This document shows, one piece after another, positions 61,672 to 64,000 of a DNA stretch of 64,000 nucleotides. This DNA comes from Tetracentron sinense (Eukaryota; Streptophyta; Magnoliopsida; Trochodendrales; Trochodendraceae), in assembly GCA_015143295.1 (NCBI GenBank), contig CM026571.1, positions 7,444,501 through 7,508,500 on the forward strand, written 5' to 3'. The position numbers and the translations under genes are program-made. The notes under the pieces were generated by a model that made no database searches, was not told where the DNA came from, and saw nothing but the letters and a program-made list of their open reading frames with translations. How positions within the stretch are numbered: position 1 is the stretch's first letter; each line of letters begins with the position of its first letter.

Positions 61672-62550
61672 CTTCCTTTTTTAGCTGAAGATAAGTCACA
61701 GACTCACAGATTTTTATTTCTGTTTTACTGATCTGTTTTAACTTTTAAGATTTAGATGTGCAGAAGGAGATCAGCAGCATCACCCACTGTTGCATTGTTG
61801 CCACAACGAATCAATATATGCCACGTCAACCAAATGTGCCCGCGCGTCCCATAAGATACGGGATCGGATTTGTAAATTCGGTGCCATAAACCATAGGTAA
61901 TTCGGTTCCATAAGATTCCTACACAAAACCGAGTCCCTCCCTTTGTAACACCATTTAACCGTGGTTAAGTTCCACCCATACATAAGGTTAAGCCATCTGA
62001 CCTTGTTAATTTAGAAATAAAAAAATTAACATCTTTTCAAAAGAGAGTCCTACGCAAAATTGAGTTCCTCCTTGTGTAACACCATTTAACTATGGCTAAG
62101 TTCCATCCATTCATAAGGTAAAGACATCTTGACTTTGTTTATTTAGAAAATAAAAAAATAACATCTTTTACAGGTGCAGTATAATTTGAGTCGTTTAAGT
62201 TGTTCACATAAAACTTTTTGGCAAAACAACTATAGGCAAGTGGTCGTTGCTTACTGCATTAACCTCAGGAATATTGAAGAGCAGATCATGTTAGGGATTT
62301 GGCCAGGCATAATAGAGGAGTGAGAAAGATGGCTTAAACCGTTTCATCCATACGAAAAAAGTATAATTAGAACATGAAAAAATTGAGAACTTAAAATTAA
62401 ATTGAACCGTACATACAGGAAAAATAATTAATGGATGACATGTACGGAGGCGAGGTGCTCCTCCTCTTCTTCGACAAAGGGGCGCTGGATGTTCTTTGCA
62501 ACATGGAAGAAGACCTGTAAATTAAAAAATAGATTTTTTAAAAGAATTTC
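61672..62550. other. GST 5' flank and spacer
   Basis: The first 100-150 bp should hold the GST promoter. Two direct repeats of about 125 bp (61915-62040 and 62045-62170) share cctacncaaaantgagt, gtaacaccatttaacng, ggttaagttccacccat and gttnatttagaaaataaaaa. The core resembles the 4380 array. No gene is seen. Confidence 0.45.
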
Positions 62551-62554
62551 GTAA

Positions 62555-62695
62555 CCCTATGTTTGGTTGCCGAGAAAATAAGTGAAAACATAAAAAAGAA
62601 AACAAAATGAGACAAAACATAACTAAGAATTGTATTAAAAATCTGAAATTTTCTTTTGTTTTTTATGTTTTCACCAATTTTCCCAACCAAACATA
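62555..62695. mobile_element. MITE with tatgtttggttg termini
   Basis: The termini ctatgtttggttgccgagaa and the inverted tttatgtttggttgggaaaa bracket about 140 bp. They match the element at 15094-15232. Confidence 0.7.
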
Positions 62696-62782
62696 AAGGT
62701 TTCTCAATCAGAATTCACAACTCTATCATTAACAATCTATTTCATTCATCACCTCATATCAAAACTGAATATTAGTGGAGAA

Positions 62783-62810
62783 CCCCCCCCCCCCCCCCCC
62801 CCCCCCCCCC
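62783..62810. repeat. Poly-C run of 28
   Basis: Twenty-eight consecutive C lie in otherwise AT-rich spacer. Its true length is uncertain because such runs are hard to sequence. Confidence 0.9.
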
Positions 62811-64000
62811 TCTCCAACATCACCGCCATTAGTAAGGATCTTTCAGTGCAAACAAATCCTCGTCCAATATTGTCATAATAGAATAAAAAATTTATGTCCA
62901 TAACAAGATCCTGTGAAGTTTTGGCTCAAAGTGAGCATTTTATGGAGTGGGTGATCAATCGGCCAGATAGTTGTCGATCGATTGGTGGCCTTGGGCGATC
63001 GATCGGCCAACTATGGTGAGTATTTAAGAGTGGGGTGCTGGACCAATGAGGTCTAGTCTTAGGTTTCTAAATGGATTTCATAGGTATGCCTATCACTGCT
63101 CAAAAACATTTAGGCTACGCTCAAACCCCCACTCCTCATGGACCCAATATATTTGTACCTGCCTAATTAATTATCTCTATAATTCCATCAACAATTACTA
63201 ACATTATCAATCTTCCCCCCATAAGAAAATCCACACCCCGCCCTTCTGTGTATTGTATGAAGGAAAGAAACAACTTAAACACAGGCGGTCTCTGTGTAGG
63301 ACGGGTTCGCCCATGGATATTCTCCGAAATATCAAACTCGCACTACCCCTGTAAATCTCTAATCAACAAATCTTCACTTGGAGTTCCTATTTCCATAATT
63401 ACAACTCTATCAAATGCAGCAACACATAAGGATTGAATACCATTAACAAGCCAATGGGAGAATTCCCCATCTCTTTGTAGACAGTGGTCTAGCTTCATCT
63501 CTCAATGGAGAGAATGTCTGGCTTCCCTAATAGACCGCTCAGCTCCCTACTGGTTTGCCTTGCTATTTGCCTTGCTATATGTCCCCGTAGACTGACCACC
63601 CTTCAAGGTTTAATTTAAGCCACAGGTGCTTTGGAGGTATCCATTAAACTGCTTGGTCTCCTTATTTCCTGGAGTGCCACATGTCACACCAACACAGTGC
63701 TGGAATTTGCCTAGAATTCTATTTTATGTAAACTTTAGTATAACGGAGTTAATTTTTTAGGATTAAAGGCATAGGGTGTAGGCTTATAATGTAAGTTGAG
63801 TATATGTAAGTGAATAAGATTCCCGCAGAGAGCGGGTTACTCTCAGGAAGAGTCTTAGTAATTCTCAAGAAGAGCATGTGAATCTCGAAAAGAAGAGGAG
63901 TAGCTCTTGAGAGAACGGGTAGCTCTCAAGAAGAAGAGCAAACTCACGGTTAATCACAATGACAATTGAAGAGAGCGGACTCTTGGTGTTTAACAGTATA
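62811..64000. other. Terminal spacer
   Basis: It holds a GATCGATC-rich direct-repeat stretch at 62955-63015 and a degenerate agctctcaagaagag repeat at 63820-63935. The 62-codon frame at 63248-63436 is not recognisable. No gene is supported. Confidence 0.4.

Overview
The window is nuclear DNA of a flowering plant. The genes have GT-AG introns, the protein families are plant-specific (PAR1, cucumisin-type subtilases, MUR3-clade GT47), and the long AT-rich spacers are packed with small inverted-repeat transposons, SINEs, LINE 3' ends, Copia LTRs and a Helitron. Gene style and base composition suggest a non-grass angiosperm, perhaps a woody magnoliid or early eudicot, but the species cannot be fixed from sequence alone.

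Layout. 1-900: degraded Copia-type LTR and spacer. 919-1138: a clean 220-bp MITE. 1650-3027 (+): intact three-exon PAR1 gene. 3.6-5.1 kb: repeats. 5686-9496 (+): cucumisin-type subtilisin protease with two frameshifts and a broken splice donor (pseudogene), followed by a scrap of a leucine-rich-repeat receptor-like protein. 10668-16532 (-): intact six-exon, thioredoxin-type glutathione peroxidase (GPX6-like), with nested transposons in one intron and two G-boxes in its promoter. 16.7-23.7 kb: gene-free and transposon-rich. 23735-25375 (-): intact single-exon GT47 glycosyltransferase. 25.6-28.7 kb: truncated duplicate of the theta-GST gene found at 55-61 kb. 31913-39560 (-): HMA5-type Cu+-ATPase with many disabling lesions (pseudogene). 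40.0-41.1 kb: 3' end of a Copia element. 42716-44506: non-autonomous Helitron carrying pieces of host genes. 44.7-55 kb: transposon-rich and gene-free. 55346-61671 (-): intact seven-exon theta-class glutathione transferase ending in SKL. 61.7-64 kb: spacer with a MITE and a 28-C homopolymer.

Four genes look functional: PAR1, GPX6-like, GT47 and GSTT1. Three loci are broken: the subtilase, HMA5-like and the second GST copy. GPX and theta-class GST both detoxify peroxides, but they are far apart and nothing suggests co-regulation. The window does not hold an operon-like or defence-type system. Its most informative content is genome dynamics: a dated-by-structure segmental duplication, a Helitron gene capture, nested MITEs that carry G-box/ABRE motifs, and stepwise decay of a copper pump gene. 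All exon limits come from reading frames, splice consensus and recalled family sequences; no database search was run.
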